Notes under the pieces: model-generated
What the model was told of the DNA's origin: nothing
The model's database searches: none
Seen by the model: the letters and a program-made list of their open reading frames with translations, nothing else
DNA from: Acidimicrobiaceae bacterium
GTDB taxonomy: Bacteria; Actinomycetota; Acidimicrobiia; Acidimicrobiales; Aldehydirespiratoraceae
NCBI GenBank assembly: GCA_016845585.1
Contig: JAERSO010000147.1
Coordinates: 1-34,178 of the forward strand
DNA: 34,178 nt
Reading direction: 5' to 3'
Shown here: positions 8,754-16,819 of the stretch, in pieces
Position numbering within the stretch: the first letter of the stretch is position 1
Layout: each line of letters begins with the position of its first letter
Made by a program: the position numbers and the translations under genes

Positions 8754-9848
8754 TCAGCGGTGAAACGGCGGCTTGGTGACGACGGCGGGGGTCTCTGTGC
8801 CGCGGACATCGATGGCGACCGCAGCCCCGTCGTCGATCGCGGGGTCGAGGAACGCCAGGGCCACGCCCTGGCCTCGGACGGGCGAGAAGTTGCCGCTCGA
8901 AACCGCACCGATCTCCACGCCGTCTCGCAGTACCCGCTGGCCCTCACGGGGTGGGCGTCGGCCTTCGACCAGCAACCCGCGCAGCAGGCGGTGAGGACCT
9001 CGTTCGCGCTCGGCGGCAAGCGCCGCCGAACCACGGAAGTCGCCTTTGTCGAATCGGACGACCCAGCCCAGACCGGCCTGGAGCGGCGTGATCCCGGGAC
9101 CGAGCTCGTGACCATGGAGCGGTAGACCCGCTTCGAGCCGGAGTGTGTCTCGTGCACCGAGTCCTGCTGGAGTGATTCCAGCATCGAGCACCCGTTGCCA
9201 CACCGCCGCAGCGGCATCGATCGGGACAGCCATCTCGACGCCGTCCTCACCCGTATAGCCCGTGCCGGCCACGACGACGGCGGCTCCGTCGATGTCGACA
9301 CGGCCGACGGCGAAGCGGCCGATGGCCGCAGCCTCGGCGGACACGGCGGCGAGACGTTCGCGAGCGTGGGGACCCTGGACCGCCATGACCGCTCGGGTGG
9401 CGGTGACGTCGACGATCTCGGGTACGAGCGGACCCTCCGAGAGAGCGTTGACGACCCGGTCGGTGTTGGACGCGTTCGGCATCACGTCGAAGCGGTCGTC
9501 GTCGACCCACCAGACGATGATGTCGTCGAGCACGGAGGCGTCATCCGCGTCGAGCAGATGGGTGTATTGCGCCTTGCCGGAGGTGATCCGGTTCAGGTCG
9601 TTGGTGAACGCCCATTGGAGCGCATCGAATGCGCCCTCACCGGTGACACGCACGGTGCCGAGGTGGGAGACATCGAACACCACGGCTCCGGAGCGGCACA
9701 CCTGGTGCTCGGCGATCGTGCCCTCGCTGTAGTTGAGCGGCATGTCCCAACCACCGAAGGGAACCATCTTCGCCCCGAGGGCGACGTGCTGATCATGAAG
9801 CGGCGACCGCCGCGATTCAGGCGGCGTCGGCGAGTCGGTACTTGGCAT
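8754..9848 (-). CDS. gcvT: Aminomethyltransferase, glycine cleavage T protein
   Basis: A 364-residue T protein, which transfers the methylene group from the lipoyl arm of GcvH to tetrahydrofolate and releases ammonia. Blocks are SPLHDQHVALGAKMVPFGGWDMPL at the start, VFDVSHLGTVRVTG, AFTNDLNRI, QYTHLLDADDASVLDDIIV, the Asn-containing MPNASNTDRVV, TGYTGEDGVEMAVP, GLGARDTLRLEAGLPLHGHEL and GAVSSGNFSPV. The family length is normal. No in-frame start exists between Met1 and the first conserved block, so the 32 bp overlap with the preceding PD-(D/E)XK-like gene seems real. gcvH is about 3.7 kb upstream on the same strand; gcvP is not in the window. Confidence 0.93.
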   Translation of the reverse strand: MPSTDSPTPPESRRSPLHDQHVALGAKMVPFGGWDMPLNYSEGTIAEHQVCRSGAVVFDVSHLGTVRVTGEGAFDALQWAFTNDLNRITSGKAQYTHLLDADDASVLDDIIVWWVDDDRFDVMPNASNTDRVVNALSEGPLVPEIVDVTATRAVMAVQGPHARERLAAVSAEAAAIGRFAVGRVDIDGAAVVVAGTGYTGEDGVEMAVPIDAAAAVWQRVLDAGITPAGLGARDTLRLEAGLPLHGHELGPGITPLQAGLGWVVRFDKGDFRGSAALAAERERGPHRLLRGLLVEGRRPPREGQRVLRDGVEIGAVSSGNFSPVRGQGVALAFLDPAIDDGAAVAIDVRGTETPAVVTKPPFHR

Positions 9849-10152
9849 CGAGCTGCTGGATGTCGCGTCGATACAGGAGTTTCACGCGAACGTCGGGGTG
9901 GGTCTCCCCGAGCCGCCTGATCTTTCGATGCTTGGCGGTGACCAGCGATTGACGCATGGTCGTGACCTCGACATAGGTGTCGAAGTCCGGGAGGTAGAAG
10001 TCGGGCGTGAACGCCGAACGGGGCCGACCGTCGTCGTCGGTCTCGAGCACGAACGTGGTCGGCTCGTACTCCCACCGGACGCCGTAACTCTCGAGGAGCG
10101 CCGCGAGCTCTCGCTCGGATTCGTGGGCGAACACCGGAGTGATGGTTGCCAC
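9817..10152 (-). CDS. Small PD-(D/E)XK nuclease-like protein
   Basis: A 111-residue protein with no strong name. After a short helix (ESERELAALLESYGVRWEYEP) it shows FTPDFYLPDFDTYVEVTTMRQ and then a helix with KHRKIRRLGE, ending VRVKLLYRRDIQQL. The PD followed by E-V-x resembles the restriction-endonuclease-like fold, but the lysine that normally follows (D/E)X is Thr here, so catalysis is doubtful unless a nearby lysine takes over. Its start lies 2 bp after the merR stop and its 3' end overlaps gcvT by 32 bp, so it is translated within the operon. It might be a DNA-binding or resolving factor; nothing in the context fixes a role. Confidence 0.65.
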   Translation of the reverse strand: MATITPVFAHESERELAALLESYGVRWEYEPTTFVLETDDDGRPRSAFTPDFYLPDFDTYVEVTTMRQSLVTAKHRKIRRLGETHPDVRVKLLYRRDIQQLDAKYRLADAA

Positions 10153-10154
10153 GG

Positions 10155-10625
10155 TCAGGCGTCGCCGGCCGCCGCTGGCATCTGCGGCAGAATCTCGGCC
10201 GCGATCTCGGGGAACAGGGTGACGATGCGGTTGTCGACCTCTTCCTTCACCGCGCCGAGCGGGAGGACGTTCAGCACGCCCTGACCGTTCTGCAGCAGAT
10301 CGATGAGCTCCTCGCCGGTGTTCACGAGCACGGAGCTTGAACCGTCGATCACGAGGTTCGCGGATGCGACATCCTCACCGAGCGAGTTTCGCATGTAGGC
10401 GAAGACCTTGCGCACCTGCTCGAGCCGGATGCCGGCGTCGAGGAGCGCCTTGATGACCTTGAGTTCGAGGAGATCCCGGTAGCTGTAGAGACGCCGGCTG
10501 CCCGAGCCGGCGGCCTCCGCCATCGACGGCCGCACCAGATCGGTGCGAGCCCAGTAGTCGAGCTGACGGTAGGTGATGTCGACGATCTCAGCGGTTCGTT
10601 TGCCACTGAATCCCTGCTGACTCAT
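10155..10625 (-). CDS. MerR family regulator (Rv1830-like)
   Basis: A 156-residue MerR-type regulator. The N-terminal winged helix is readable as KRTAEIVDITYRQLDYWARTDLVRP followed by SRRLYSYRDLLELKVIKALLDAGIRLEQVRKVF. The tail (SSVLVNTGEELIDLLQNGQGVLNVLPLG) is the short C-terminal domain seen in the second MerR of the actinobacterial gcvH region, next to the bifunctional nuclease in M. tuberculosis (Rv1829-Rv1830). There is no cysteine cluster, so metal sensing is unlikely. An SD-like GAGGGAG lies 9 nt before the ATG. A good -35/-10 pair and a strong palindrome sit upstream (10685-10722). Targets cannot be told from sequence. Confidence 0.85.
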   Translation of the reverse strand: MSQQGFSGKRTAEIVDITYRQLDYWARTDLVRPSMAEAAGSGSRRLYSYRDLLELKVIKALLDAGIRLEQVRKVFAYMRNSLGEDVASANLVIDGSSSVLVNTGEELIDLLQNGQGVLNVLPLGAVKEEVDNRIVTLFPEIAAEILPQMPAAAGDA

Positions 10626-10684
10626 TGCTGGTGCTCCCTCGAACGAGCGACACCGACGAAATTACGCCGGTGTCACGTGGGAGA

Positions 10685-10713
10685 ACTGTACGACGGTCGA
10701 CGCGCGGGGTCAA
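10685..10713 (-). promoter_or_regulatory. Promoter of the merR-gcvT-M15 segment
   Basis: On the minus strand TTGACC (10708-10713) and TACAGT (10685-10690) are separated by 17 bp, a near-consensus housekeeping promoter. It gives a leader of about 55 nt with an SD before merR. The 17 bp spacer is not the 19-20 bp typical of promoters activated by MerR proteins. Confidence 0.6.
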
Positions 10714-10722
10714 CGACCCGCG
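10701..10722 (-). terminator. GC-rich palindrome: terminator of the nuclease gene or operator of merR
   Basis: On the minus strand CGCGCGGGTC, three bases, then GACCCCGCGCG form a near-perfect hairpin with one unpaired C. It lies about 22 nt after the bifunctional nuclease stop and covers the -35 of the merR promoter. No U tract follows, so it may be an intrinsic terminator of the U-less kind or a regulator binding site. Confidence 0.4.
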
Positions 10723-10743
10723 CGCATCAACGCGCGGAAAGGA

Positions 10744-11253
10744 TCAGTCCCCGAAGTCCTCCGGGGAGATCGTGTCGAGGAACTCCTTGAACTCCTCGAC
10801 CACTTCCTCGGGGGCATCATCGTCGTCGCTGTCGGCGTCGTCGTCGTCGGTGTAGCCCGCCTCGCTGATCACCGTCTCGGATGCGTAGATGGACGTGCCC
10901 GTGCGCACCGCTATGGCGACGGCGTCGGAGGTTCGCGCCGACACCACGATGGGCTCGCCGACCTGGCCCTGACGGCGCAGGTGCAGCTCGGCGTAGAACG
11001 TCTTGTCACGAATCTCGCTGACCACGACGGCGCTCAACTCGACATCGAGACCTTTCAGGATCTCGGCGAGGAGATCATGGGTCATCGGCCGCGGCGTCTC
11101 GACACCGTCCATGGCCAGTGCGATCGCCGTGGCCTCGTTCGCGCCGATGAAGATCTGGACGGTTCGACCACTGCCGGCGCGCTCGCGAAGCAAGACCACC
11201 GGCGCGTTCGAAGGCATCTCGACTCGGACTCCGAGTAGCTCCATCTCCTGCAT
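10744..11253 (-). CDS. Bifunctional nuclease domain protein (Rv1829-like)
   Basis: A 169-residue protein with a DUF151/bifunctional nuclease domain. It begins MQEMELLGVRVEMPSNAPVVLLRE and contains LPIFIG-type (QIFIGANEATAIALAMDGVETPRPMTHDL) and ARTSDAVAIAVRTGTSIYASE segments, the conserved core of the family. Homologous plant and bacterial proteins have been reported to have DNase and RNase activity; the role in actinobacteria is unknown. The last 35 residues form a very acidic tail (a run of Asp, then Glu-rich) absent from the core domain. It follows hpt by 9 bp, and TAGGGT lies 6 nt before its ATG, overlapping the hpt stop, which suggests a second leaderless start inside the operon. Confidence 0.85.
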   Translation of the reverse strand: MQEMELLGVRVEMPSNAPVVLLRERAGSGRTVQIFIGANEATAIALAMDGVETPRPMTHDLLAEILKGLDVELSAVVVSEIRDKTFYAELHLRRQGQVGEPIVVSARTSDAVAIAVRTGTSIYASETVISEAGYTDDDDADSDDDDAPEEVVEEFKEFLDTISPEDFGD

Positions 11254-11259
11254 GAACCC

Positions 11260-11265
11260 ACCCTA
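11260..11265 (-). promoter_or_regulatory. Putative internal leaderless -10 element of the bifunctional nuclease gene
   Basis: Minus-strand TAGGGT ends 6 nt before the ATG at 11253; its TAG is also the hpt stop codon. Confidence 0.4.
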
Positions 11266-11838
11266 CGCGCCGTAGAGGGCCTCCACGTAGGCATCCGGGT
11301 CTTCTGCGAGAACATCGGTGTCGGCGGTGGCGAGCACGCGCAGGTTTCGGTAGCGGCCCTGGTGGTCGAGTCCGTAGCCGATCACGTACTGATCGGGGAT
11401 CTCGAGACCGACATGGTCGAGTTCGACCGGCACCACGCGGCGGGCCGGACGATCGATGAGGGTGCAGATCGACAGCGACCGCACGTCTCGACGTCCGAGT
11501 TCACTCAGCAGGAATGCGGAGGTGAGGCCGGTGTCGACGATCTCCTCGACCAGGACGACGTCACGATCGGTCAGGTCGGTGGTGACGTCCATGAGCATTC
11601 GGACCCGGCCCGCTCCCGGCGTGTAGGAGGTGAGGGCAACGAAGTCCACCACGCTGTTGATCGTCATGGCACGGGCGAGGTCGGCGAGGAACGGCACACT
11701 GCCACGCAGCACGGCAACGAGCACGACGCCATCGTCGTGGCCTGCCGACAACTCGTCAGCGAGTCGTTGCACCGTGTCGGAGATCTCGGACTCGTCGAGC
11801 AGCAACTCCAGGCCGGGACGGTCGAATTGCGCAGCCAT
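11263..11838 (-). CDS. hpt: Hypoxanthine phosphoribosyltransferase
   Basis: A 191-residue type I phosphoribosyltransferase, which salvages hypoxanthine or guanine to IMP or GMP using PRPP. The PRPP loop is VVLVEEIVDTGLT, the flexible region has VDFVALTSYTPG, and the pyrophosphate loop is VAVLRGSVPFLADL. The C-terminal block IPDQYVIGYGLDHQGRYRNLRVLA is diagnostic of Hpt. In the canonical PRPP loop the two acidic residues are usually E-D; here they read E-E, a mild change. It lies inside the gcvH-regulator block, 5 bp after ftsR. In M. tuberculosis hpt lies elsewhere, so its place here differs. Confidence 0.9.
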   Translation of the reverse strand: MAAQFDRPGLELLLDESEISDTVQRLADELSAGHDDGVVLVAVLRGSVPFLADLARAMTINSVVDFVALTSYTPGAGRVRMLMDVTTDLTDRDVVLVEEIVDTGLTSAFLLSELGRRDVRSLSICTLIDRPARRVVPVELDHVGLEIPDQYVIGYGLDHQGRYRNLRVLATADTDVLAEDPDAYVEALYGA

Positions 11839-11843
11839 GATCG

Positions 11844-12749
11844 TCAGTCGATCGACTCGCCGATGCTACGACGCAGGATCGATCGGTGAATCGTCTCACC
11901 CATTCGGACGAGTTCGTTGAGGTCCTCTCGTGCAGCGGTGCGGGCCTCACCACCACGCAGGAGGCGAGGGCCGAGCAGTTGCTGCAGGATCCCGGCCTCG
12001 CGTTCTGCAGCCACCTTGAACATCCGCAGGTGGCGGATCTCGAATCCATAGGTCGTGAAGCGCACCGCGGCCTTGGCCACGACGAGCGCCTCATGGTCGT
12101 AGGCCGCGACACCATCGATGTCGACCGAGCCCAAGAGGCCGAGCCGATCCAGTTCGTTGATGAAGCCGATGTCGGCACCCACCGCGTCAGCCAACTCGCC
12201 TGCAGTCATGCTCACCGAGCCATCCGGTGTGGCCAGCGGCGCGTCCGCGGACGGCGGCGTTGTCGTACCGGCCTCGACCGGGGCCACAGGCTCGGACTCG
12301 GGATCATTGAGGTCGATGATGGCCTCCTGCTCAGCCCGTGACGAGGTGTCACCAGCGGCCTCCGCAGCGCCCGGGGCATCGGCGATGGGCTCCTCGGCGA
12401 TGGCACCGTCATCCCCTTCGGATTCGATGTCGTCGGGGCGACGGAAGAGGGTCGGCTCGGGGAGCGGGTCGGACCCGCGCGGAGGAAGCTCGGATGCGGC
12501 ATCGAAGCCGGCTTCTTCCAGGCGTCGACGAATCACCTTCAATGGCAGGAAGTTGTCGGACTGCTGGGTGAGGATCCAACGGAGCCGATCGACATCGGCG
12601 TCGTAGAACTTGCGGTAACCCGATGGTGTGCGCTCGGGCTCGATCAGACCCTGGCTCTCCAAGAAACGGATCTTGGCGATGGTGACGTCGGGGTGCTCCT
12701 CTTTGAGCAGGCTGAGGACTTCCCCGATGGAGTGGTGCGATCCGCTCAT
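11844..12749 (-). CDS. ftsR: FtsR-like MerR family regulator
   Basis: A 301-residue MerR-like regulator. The N-terminal helix-turn-helix reads SIGEVLSLLKEEHPDVTIAKIRFLESQGLIEPERTPSGYRKF, followed by VDRLRWILTQQSDNFLPLKVIRRRLEE. A second domain (residues about 190-300) ends in RMGETIHRSILRRSIGESID. Between them lies an unusual 90-residue linker rich in Asp, Glu, Ala and Pro. The arrangement matches Rv1828 of M. tuberculosis and FtsR of Corynebacterium glutamicum, which affects ftsZ expression; that function is transferred by homology. It overlaps the upstream FHA gene by 4 bp, as these two genes do elsewhere in actinobacteria. Confidence 0.85.
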   Translation of the reverse strand: MSGSHHSIGEVLSLLKEEHPDVTIAKIRFLESQGLIEPERTPSGYRKFYDADVDRLRWILTQQSDNFLPLKVIRRRLEEAGFDAASELPPRGSDPLPEPTLFRRPDDIESEGDDGAIAEEPIADAPGAAEAAGDTSSRAEQEAIIDLNDPESEPVAPVEAGTTTPPSADAPLATPDGSVSMTAGELADAVGADIGFINELDRLGLLGSVDIDGVAAYDHEALVVAKAAVRFTTYGFEIRHLRMFKVAAEREAGILQQLLGPRLLRGGEARTAAREDLNELVRMGETIHRSILRRSIGESID

Positions 12750-13219
12750 GCGCCTGTCCCGTGCACGAAGACGAGCTTGAACTTCCCGACCTGGAGTTCG
12801 TCGCCATCGTCGAGTTCGGTGTCATCGACGCGTTCGCTATTCACATAGGTGCCGTTGAGCGAGCCGACATCGCTGACCCAGTAGCGGGCCCCATCGCGGC
12901 GCACCTCGGCATGACGACGTGACACGGTGATGTCGTCGAGGAAGATGGTGCTCTTCGGGTGGCGGCCGACGGTGACGACGTCGTCATCGAGGGCGTAGCG
13001 CGCACCGGCTTTCGCGCCCTGCAGCACGACGAAGAGTCCCTCGTGCGGGCCGAACGCGGATCGGTCGATTTCGATGCCTCCGGGAGATTCGAGCGTGACG
13101 ACCGGGGTCTCGGTGGTGATGTCAGCGGGTTCGAGCGATGCGCCGCACGACGAGCAGAAGTTGGCGGTCGCCAAGTTCTGATGGCCGCATGCGTCACAGG
13201 CCCGGTCGCTGTCGCTCAC
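12746..13219 (-). CDS. FHA domain protein with N-terminal zinc ribbon (GarA-like)
   Basis: A 157-residue protein. Residues 8-25 carry a zinc ribbon (Cys8, Cys11, Cys22, Cys25). Residues 34-41 (ITTETPVV) resemble the phosphorylated TTET-type threonine stretch in front of the FHA domain of GarA/OdhI. The FHA domain fills residues 65-155 with the expected GRHPKS, SRRHAEV and SLNGTYVN phosphothreonine-binding motifs. GarA is phosphorylated by Ser/Thr kinases and inhibits 2-oxoglutarate dehydrogenase and glutamate enzymes. The position between gcvH and ftsR is the same as garA in M. tuberculosis. M. tuberculosis GarA lacks the zinc ribbon, so this is a variant. Overlaps of 4 bp with gcvH and with ftsR show tight coupling. 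Confidence 0.85.
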   Translation of the reverse strand: MSDSDRACDACGHQNLATANFCSSCGASLEPADITTETPVVTLESPGGIEIDRSAFGPHEGLFVVLQGAKAGARYALDDDVVTVGRHPKSTIFLDDITVSRRHAEVRRDGARYWVSDVGSLNGTYVNSERVDDTELDDGDELQVGKFKLVFVHGTGA

Positions 13220-13596
13220 CCGTCGATGAGAGCGGTGTAGGCCGCCGCGTCGAGCAGGGCGTCGAGCTGCAGCGGATCGGACATCTTGATGGCGCAGATC
13301 CAGCCATCGCCGTACGGGTCGGTGTTGAGGCGCTCAGGCGCATCGGCCAACTCGTCGTTCACCGCCGTGACCTCGCCACTGACCGGTGCGAACAGGTCGC
13401 TGACGGATTTGGTCGACTCGACCTCGCCGAACGTCGTTCCGGATTCGACGGTCGCACCCGTGCTCGGGAGATCGATGTAGACGACATCGCCGAGCGCGTC
13501 CTGGGCGTAGTCGGTGATGCCGATGCGCACAGTGTCGCCATCGACCTGCACCCATTCGTGGTCGGACGAATAGCGGAGTCCTTCAGGCACGTTCAT
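13216..13596 (-). CDS. gcvH: Glycine cleavage system H protein
   Basis: A 126-residue lipoyl carrier that shuttles the aminomethyl group between GcvP, GcvT and lipoamide dehydrogenase. The start MNVPEGLRYSSDHEWVQV and the lipoyl-lysine motif ESTKSVSD (Lys63) are canonical, as is the C-terminal NTDPYGDGWICAIKMSDP. It is the first gene of the nine-gene block that ends at the M15 peptidase and overlaps the FHA gene by 4 bp. TAGGTT 6 nt before the ATG suggests leaderless transcription. I see no glycine riboswitch upstream. Confidence 0.94.
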   Translation of the reverse strand: MNVPEGLRYSSDHEWVQVDGDTVRIGITDYAQDALGDVVYIDLPSTGATVESGTTFGEVESTKSVSDLFAPVSGEVTAVNDELADAPERLNTDPYGDGWICAIKMSDPLQLDALLDAAAYTALIDG

Positions 13597-13602
13597 ATCG
13601 AG

Positions 13603-13608
13603 AACCTA
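13603..13608 (-). promoter_or_regulatory. Putative leaderless -10 element of gcvH operon
   Basis: Minus-strand TAGGTT ends 6 nt before the gcvH ATG at 13596. No SD is present in the gap. Confidence 0.5.
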
Positions 13609-13663
13609 ACCCAAGCCCAGGCGAAAATGTGACCCCTCGCCGCCTGATTTCGGCGCGTGTCGA

Positions 13664-16153
13664 TCAGGATCGGATCAACTGTTCGATCCGACGCACGTAC
13701 TCGTCGACCAGCCGTCCTGCGGATACTTCGTCCGGCCCTTCGGCAACGACCCTCGTGGTCGGTTCCTCCGGGTCGGGGAGGACGAGTACCCAGCCCTGGT
13801 CATGGTGAATCCGCACGCCGTCGACGAGATCGACACGGCGATCGTTCGACTGCTCGACGAGTTCGCGCATCACCGCACCCTTCTGATCCCAGGGTGTCAC
13901 GATGTCGCGCTCTGCCATGTGAGTTGCCGGCAACTGGTCGACAGTCTCCGACAGGGCGGCCTCCTGGCGGGCCAGCATGTCGAGCATCCGCACGAAGGTG
14001 GCCGTCGCGTCGAACGCGGGCATGAACTCCGGAGCGATGAATCGCCCCGAGGTGTCGCCGGCCAGGACCGAGAACGGACCAGCGGCGCTCTCCATGATCG
14101 CGGCGGGGCCGGTGGGGCTCAGCACGACGGTTCCGCCCTGTGTCTCGACCATCGCGGCTGCGTGCTGCGTCATCGAAATGGGCATGGCCACCCGACCACC
14201 GTCGAGGCTCGCGCCATGCAGGGCGATGAGGGTGAGGAACAGTTGCGTGTCGTCGAGCACCCTCCCCTTGTCGTCCACCACCGTGATCTGCTCCCCGCCG
14301 GGCGTGAAGACGACGCCGAGCGAGGATCGGGATGACACCACGAGGTTGCTGACGTCATCGGCATGGCGGGCGCGGTCGAAGTCGGCGATGCCGGAGGTGG
14401 AGGCGAACGGATTGACGGCGAGCACCTCGGCCCCAAGCTTGGCCAGGAGGTTCGGCATGATGAACGAGACGGCTCCGTAGCCATAGTCGGCCACGATCTT
14501 CAGGCCGCTCGACCGGATCGCCGCGAGATCCACCATCGACTCGATCGCAGTGGCGTAGTGCTCGAGGGCTCGGGGCGCATAGTCGATGTCGCCGATCTCG
14601 GCCGGGAAGACTCGTCGGTAGTCCTCGCGGTTGAAGACCCTCTCGATTTTTCGGTGGGAGTTCTCACCCATGTCCGCACCGCTCGAGTCCATGAACCCGA
14701 TGACGATCGAATTCGGATCGTGTTCGTCGAGTCGGAGAGCGACCGCCCCGGCAATGGCCGGCCGGCGGGCGATGAACCGGGTGACCGGGAGCGGTACGAC
14801 CTCGAGATCCTGCACCGATACCCCGGCGGCGTTGAGCCCGGCGTGGACCGCTCGCTTGAGCATCCGCGCCGACCGCGAGGAGTCGCGGCTCGTGATCACG
14901 GTGTCACCCTGTTTGAGGGTGGAGCCGTAGGCCATCGCCAACCGAGCGACGAGTTCGGGGGTGATGTCGACGTTGGCGAGACCGGTGACACCATTGCGTC
15001 CGAACAGGCTGCGTGCGCCACGGGACTCCCAGACGATCGAGTTGTTGACCGTGGCGCCGGTCTCGATGGTCTTGAAGGGATAGATCTTGACGCCGGCGGT
15101 GATGTGGGCGCCGTCGCCGATGAAACACTCGTCGCCGATCACGACCCCTTCGTCCACGACGACACCGCGGCGGATGTCGCAGGCTCGCCCGACGACCGCG
15201 CCCCGAAGCGACACGCCTTCGCCGAGGTAGGCGTTGTCAGCGACCACCACCCGATCGGTGGTGACCTCGCTGCGTACCCGGACGTTTGCACCGAGCACCG
15301 TGTAGGGCCCGAGGTGGACACCCGCCTCGATACGGCAGTTGTCCCCGATCACGCCAGGACCGGCGACGGTGCTCTCGGGGTGAATCGTGACGTTCTCGCC
15401 GATGTGGAGGCCCTCACCGCGGTCGAAGCCATCGATCCCGACCTCGACCGCGCCGTCGAGGATGTCGGTGTGGGCGCTGACGTAGCTCTCGAGATTGCCG
15501 ACGTCCTCCCAATAGCCCTCACCGACCGCGCCGTACAGGGGCTTGGCGTCGGCGAGCAGCGCCGGGAAGACTTCGCTGGAGAAGTCGACCGGTCGACCGT
15601 CCGGGATGTAGTCGAAGATCTCCGGCTCGCAGACGAAGATGCCGGTGTTGATCGTGTCGGAGAAGACCTGCCCCCAGCCGGGCTTTTCGAGGAACCGCTC
15701 GATCGAGCCGTCCTCCTTCGTGATCACGATGCCGAATTCGAGCGGATTCTCGACCCGGATCAGGCCGATCGTGGCCGTAGCCCCCTTTTCCTGGTGAAAC
15801 TCGACGATCTTGGTCAGGTCGATGTCGGTGAGCACGTCCCCGGAGATGACGAGGAACGGCTCGGTGAGTTCGTCCATCGCGTTGCGCACGGAGCCGGCTG
15901 TGCCGAGCGGGGTCTCCTCGGTGGCGTAGACGATCTTCACGCCGAACTCGGAACCATCGCCGAACCAGTTTCGGATGTGGTTGGCCATGAAGGCCACCGT
16001 CACGACGACCTCGTCGAATCCGTGCCGTTTCAGCAGGTCGAGGATGTGTTCCATCATCGGCCGATTGGCCAACGGCATCATCGGCTTCGGAACATTTGAG
16101 GTGAGTGGGCGGAGACGAGTTCCCTCGCCGCCGGCCATGATGACCGCCTTCAC
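13664..16153 (-). CDS. Sugar-1-phosphate nucleotidyltransferase fused to a degenerate phosphomannomutase domain
   Basis: An 829-residue protein from the GTG at 16153 ([16 protein letters not shown]); the frame upstream runs into pgsA. Residues 1-240 form a nucleotidyltransferase with [18 protein letters not shown], and residues about 245-350 are hexapeptide (left-handed beta helix) repeats such as [23 protein letters not shown]. From about 375 to the end is a phosphomannomutase/phosphoglucomutase-like region. The first half probably makes GDP-mannose or another NDP-sugar for cell envelope glycans; such fusions are annotated as mannose-1-phosphate guanylyltransferases. In the mutase half the catalytic phosphoserine loop (usually TASHNP) reads LRLDEHDPN. 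The metal loop (DGDxDR) reads TPGGEQI, and the sugar loop (GEESGH) reads GDTSGRF. Mutase activity is therefore doubtful. It follows pgsA by 10 bp. Confidence 0.85.
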   Translation of the reverse strand: MKAVIMAGGEGTRLRPLTSNVPKPMMPLANRPMMEHILDLLKRHGFDEVVVTVAFMANHIRNWFGDGSEFGVKIVYATEETPLGTAGSVRNAMDELTEPFLVISGDVLTDIDLTKIVEFHQEKGATATIGLIRVENPLEFGIVITKEDGSIERFLEKPGWGQVFSDTINTGIFVCEPEIFDYIPDGRPVDFSSEVFPALLADAKPLYGAVGEGYWEDVGNLESYVSAHTDILDGAVEVGIDGFDRGEGLHIGENVTIHPESTVAGPGVIGDNCRIEAGVHLGPYTVLGANVRVRSEVTTDRVVVADNAYLGEGVSLRGAVVGRACDIRRGVVVDEGVVIGDECFIGDGAHITAGVKIYPFKTIETGATVNNSIVWESRGARSLFGRNGVTGLANVDITPELVARLAMAYGSTLKQGDTVITSRDSSRSARMLKRAVHAGLNAAGVSVQDLEVVPLPVTRFIARRPAIAGAVALRLDEHDPNSIVIGFMDSSGADMGENSHRKIERVFNREDYRRVFPAEIGDIDYAPRALEHYATAIESMVDLAAIRSSGLKIVADYGYGAVSFIMPNLLAKLGAEVLAVNPFASTSGIADFDRARHADDVSNLVVSSRSSLGVVFTPGGEQITVVDDKGRVLDDTQLFLTLIALHGASLDGGRVAMPISMTQHAAAMVETQGGTVVLSPTGPAAIMESAAGPFSVLAGDTSGRFIAPEFMPAFDATATFVRMLDMLARQEAALSETVDQLPATHMAERDIVTPWDQKGAVMRELVEQSNDRRVDLVDGVRIHHDQGWVLVLPDPEEPTTRVVAEGPDEVSAGRLVDEYVRRIEQLIRS

Positions 16154-16163
16154 CGCGCCGAAC

Positions 16164-16802
16164 CTACTCGCTCGCCTCCGCACGGTCGCGTCGACCCTCG
16201 CGGTAGGCCGCACGGGCGAGGGGCACGTACTGGGCCGCCGAGAGATAGCTGTAGATCAACGACGGCACCGCGAAGATCCAGCCGAGCCAGAGCCAGAAGT
16301 CGGCGGTGCTGTGGTCGCTCGCGCCGAGCAACAGGCCGGGGAAGGCGAAGTAGAGGCCGAACGTGGCGCACTTGCCCCACCAGGTGACGTCGATCCGGCG
16401 GCCGCCCAGGGCCCCGAGCACGATGCCGCCGAGCGCCACGAGCCCTTCGCGGGCGAGGGTGAGGATGACGAGCCACCAGGGCACCGACCCATCGACGCCG
16501 ACGGCCAGGATGCCGACGATGAGAACGGCGCGATCCGTCAACGGGTCGATGAGTTTCCCGAACTCGCTGACGACATCGAACTTGCGCGCCCACCAGCCAT
16601 CGAGCCAGTCGGTGGCCCCGACCGCTCCCCAGAGCCAGGCTGCGCTCCACCGGTCGTTCTGGTCGAACAGGAGCCAGAGGAAGACGGGGATGCACCCGAG
16701 CCTGATGAGGGAGATGAAGTTCGGGACGGTGAGGATGCGATCCTCGAAGATGCCGACCTGTCGCTGCCGCGGCTGGTCGTCGGCCGGAGTCCCCTCGCTC
16801 AT
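16164..16802 (-). CDS. pgsA: CDP-diacylglycerol-glycerol-3-phosphate 3-phosphatidyltransferase-like protein
   Basis: A 212-residue integral membrane CDP-alcohol phosphatidyltransferase. The family signature is complete: Asp65, Asp68, Gly69, Ala72, Arg73, Gly82, Asp86 and Asp90 in [18 protein letters not shown] followed by KLIDPLTD. Several hydrophobic helices surround it ([51 protein letters not shown]). The start [10 protein letters not shown] is typical of PgsA, which makes phosphatidylglycerol phosphate; cardiolipin or inositol-phosphate relatives share the signature, so the exact acceptor is not certain. It is co-directional with the nucleotidyltransferase fusion and divergent from the HIT gene over 23 bp, with a -10-like TAGGCT 7 nt before its ATG. 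Confidence 0.85.
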   Translation of the reverse strand: MSEGTPADDQPRQRQVGIFEDRILTVPNFISLIRLGCIPVFLWLLFDQNDRWSAAWLWGAVGATDWLDGWWARKFDVVSEFGKLIDPLTDRAVLIVGILAVGVDGSVPWWLVILTLAREGLVALGGIVLGALGGRRIDVTWWGKCATFGLYFAFPGLLLGASDHSTADFWLWLGWIFAVPSLIYSYLSAAQYVPLARAAYREGRRDRAEASE

Positions 16803-16809
16803 GGAGCAG

Positions 16810-16819
16810 AGCCTACGAT
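16810..16819. promoter_or_regulatory. Overlapping divergent -10 elements (pgsA and HIT gene)
   Basis: On the minus strand TAGGCT (16810-16815) lies 7 nt before the pgsA ATG. On the plus strand TACGAT (16814-16819) lies 6 nt before the HIT GTG. They share the self-complementary TA at 16814-16815. The whole intergenic gap is 23 bp. Confidence 0.5.

Noticed and set aside
13597..13663. Glycine riboswitch before gcvH
   Set aside because: Only 67 bp separates the genes, a -10-like element abuts the start, and no tandem aptamer motifs can be seen; the merR leader at 10626-10743 also lacks them.
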